NCBI RefSeq assembly: GCF_000378465.1
Contig: NZ_KB899918.1
Coordinates: 91,663 to 155,662 of the forward strand
Length of the DNA stretch: 64,000 nt
DNA from: Elioraea tepidiphila DSM 17972
Lineage (GTDB): Bacteria; Pseudomonadota; Alphaproteobacteria; Acetobacterales; Acetobacteraceae
Reading direction: 5' to 3'
Shown: positions 62,633-64,000 of the stretch, one piece after another
How the letters are laid out: each line of letters begins with the position of its first letter
Position numbering within the stretch: the stretch's first letter is position 1
Translations under genes and position numbers: made by a program
The notes under the pieces: model-generated
Seen by the model: only the letters and a program-made list of their open reading frames with translations
What the model was told of the DNA's origin: nothing
Database searches by the model: none

Positions 62633-63715
62633 GTGCATTCTGCCGCGCAGAATGATCAAGCCGGAGGAGGCCTTGTCACGCGTCGTCTTGCGACCGTTCT
62701 CGCGCTCACGATGACGGCCGGGGTTGCTGCCGCGTCCGAACGCGGACCGATCACGATCGCCGAGATGGGCAGTTTCCATGTCGGCGGGAAGCTGGTGGAG
62801 ATCAGCGGCAAGCCGGTGCGCGAGGTGGTGTTCACCCCGGGCGGCGTGCCGGCGCGGGTCGATCCGAACGGCCGCTACATGGTGGGCGCGATGTACACGC
62901 AGTACGTCGTGCCAGCCGAGCGTCGGGGGCGGTATCCCCTGCTGATGTGGCATGGCGGTGGGCTGACGGGTGTGACGTGGGAGACGACGCCGGACGGGCG
63001 CGAGGGGTGGAAGCATTACTTCCTGCGCCGGGGCTGGCCTGTCTATGTGTCGGATGCGGTCGAACGCGGGCGGTCGGGCTGGTCGATGTATCCCGATCTG
63101 TTCCCAGGCGAGCCATTGTTCCTGACGATCGAGAACCCGTTCGAGCGGTTCCGCATCGGCGCGGGTGTGGGGTCATGGAGCGACGATCCGGCGCAGCGAC
63201 GCGTGCTGCCGGGCAATCAGTTCCCGACTGATACGGAGAGCTACCTGAACTTCGTGCGCCAGATCGTGCCGCGCTGGACCACGACCGATCCGATGATCAT
63301 CGATGCCTATACGGCCCTGGTGGATCGCGTTGGTGACAGCGTGGTGATGGTGCACAGCCAGGGCGGGCAGTTCGGGTTGAAGGTGGCGCAGGCGCGGCCC
63401 GAGAAGGTGAAGGGACTGATCCTGATCGAGCCGGCGGGCCTGGGAGATCGGGACAAGATGGCGGCGTTCAGGGGCATGCCGATCCTGGCGGTTTATGGCG
63501 ATCACATCGCGCAGGACAGCCGCTGGCCGACGATCCGGGGGAACGGGGTGCGGTTTCTCGAACAGGCTCGCGCAGCGGGCGCGGATGTCGAGGTGATCGA
63601 CCTGCCGGAGCGGGGCATCCGCGGCAACAGCCACATGCTGATGATGGACCGCAACAGCGACGAGGTCGCGGCAGTGGTGCAGGACTGGCTCGTGCGGAAG
63701 GGACTGTGGCGGTAA
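62633..63715 (+). CDS. Exported alpha/beta hydrolase
   Basis: Up to 360 residues. The alpha/beta-hydrolase core has the nucleophile Ser in VMVHSQGGQFGLKVA (the HSQGG elbow) and the catalytic His in GNSHMLMMDRNSDEV; an oxyanion-type LLMWHGGGLTGVTWE lies before them. Residues about 16-35 (RRLATVLALTMTAGVAAA) look like a signal peptide, so it is probably periplasmic. The start is doubtful: the GTG at 62633 lacks a binding site, while GGAGGAGG at 62663-62670 is followed only by non-standard or out-of-frame codons. Substrate unknown; esterase-like. Confidence 0.78.
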   Translation: MHSAAQNDQAGGGLVTRRLATVLALTMTAGVAAASERGPITIAEMGSFHVGGKLVEISGKPVREVVFTPGGVPARVDPNGRYMVGAMYTQYVVPAERRGRYPLLMWHGGGLTGVTWETTPDGREGWKHYFLRRGWPVYVSDAVERGRSGWSMYPDLFPGEPLFLTIENPFERFRIGAGVGSWSDDPAQRRVLPGNQFPTDTESYLNFVRQIVPRWTTTDPMIIDAYTALVDRVGDSVVMVHSQGGQFGLKVAQARPEKVKGLILIEPAGLGDRDKMAAFRGMPILAVYGDHIAQDSRWPTIRGNGVRFLEQARAAGADVEVIDLPERGIRGNSHMLMMDRNSDEVAAVVQDWLVRKGLWR

Positions 63716-63734
63716 CGCCGCCGCCGGCGGCCTA

Positions 63735-64000
63735 GAGCCTGATTCCTTCTGGTGGAATCGGATTGGGTGTTCCGGCGCGTTTGGTTTTCTGATTCAAGCT
63801 GCTGGCTGGGCTGGAGGCCAGCAGCCGATGACCCGAGCCCTGTCCTGTGATCTGCGTGATCGCGTCGTGGCGGCCATGCGGAATGGCGCGAGTTGCCGCG
63901 AGGCGGCCAAGCTGTTCTCGGTGAGCGTGGCGAGCGCGGTGCGTTGGTCGCAGTTGTATCGCGCGACCGGCAGCACGGCGCCGCGGCCTCATGGTGCGCG
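63735..64000 (+). mobile_element. Left end of an IS630-type insertion sequence (partial)
   Basis: The element seems to begin after a TA (63733-63734), as IS630 members do, with an end rich in small repeats (GATTCC/GGAATC at 63741-63746 and 63754-63759). A transposase frame starts at 63828. The right end is outside the window. Confidence 0.6.
63828..64000 (+). CDS. IS630-type transposase, N-terminal part (cut by window edge)
   Basis: 57 codons are present. The peptide begins MTRALSCDLRDRVVAAM and continues with a helix-turn-helix, SCREAAKLFSVSVASAVRW, typical of the N-terminal DNA-binding domain of IS630-family transposases. No stop or frameshift is seen in the visible part. The catalytic DDE region is outside the window. 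Confidence 0.75.
   Translation, partial: MTRALSCDLRDRVVAAMRNGASCREAAKLFSVSVASAVRWSQLYRATGSTAPRPHGA

Overview
The window is a very G+C-rich (about 70 % by eye) chromosomal segment of an alphaproteobacterium, most likely from the Rhodospirillales/Acetobacterales side; the genus cannot be fixed from sequence alone. The evidence is the gene order (rpsB-tsf-pyrH-frr-uppS-cdsA-dxr-rseP-bamA-ompH-lpxD-fabZ-lpxA-lpxI; nuoA-N followed by birA-coaX-rnj; tig-clpP-clpX-lon-hup), the short editing-domain-less ProS, the three-piece transhydrogenase, an MmgR-type small RNA and a perfect CtrA box. Almost everything is housekeeping. From 4642 to 54661 every gene is on the minus strand.

Layout. 1-2315 (minus): a cut-off gene and comEC. 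2390-4635 (plus): gltX, a DUF3429 membrane protein and a small coiled-coil gene behind a CtrA box. 4642-22549 (minus): rpsB, tsf, pyrH, frr (translation and UMP synthesis), then uppS, cdsA, dxr (undecaprenyl, phospholipid and isoprenoid synthesis), rseP, bamA, ompH (envelope quality control and outer-membrane assembly), lpxD, fabZ, lpxA, lpxI (lipid A and fatty acids), then gloA, a MaoC dehydratase and dnaE. 22779-24505: a subtilisin-like protease with its own promoter and a separate 79-residue I9-like protein right behind it. 24530-29198: proS, lolC/E, lolD, panE and a small secreted protein. 29277-29532: a gene-poor interval with a complete small-RNA unit (promoter, hairpin, UUUCCUCCCU motif, terminator) and an FNR-type palindrome.

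29529-47282: the full 14-subunit complex I operon nuoA-N, running into birA, coaX, rnj and a DUF1467 gene. 47417-54661: tRNA-Asp, tRNA-Val, hup, lon, clpX, clpP, tig and tRNA-Leu, a protein quality-control block. 54796-57212: flavodoxin-fold oxidoreductase, transglutaminase-like protein and a PPOX flavoprotein. 57223-60210: pntB-pntAB-pntAA. 60378-63715: malate synthase G and an exported alpha/beta hydrolase. 63735-64000: the left end of an IS630-type element, cut by the window edge.

No rRNA, CRISPR array, prophage or conventional defence cluster was seen. The most interesting items are the MmgR-like sRNA, the CtrA box at the small coiled-coil gene, the FNR-type palindrome, and the subtilase with a stand-alone I9-like partner.
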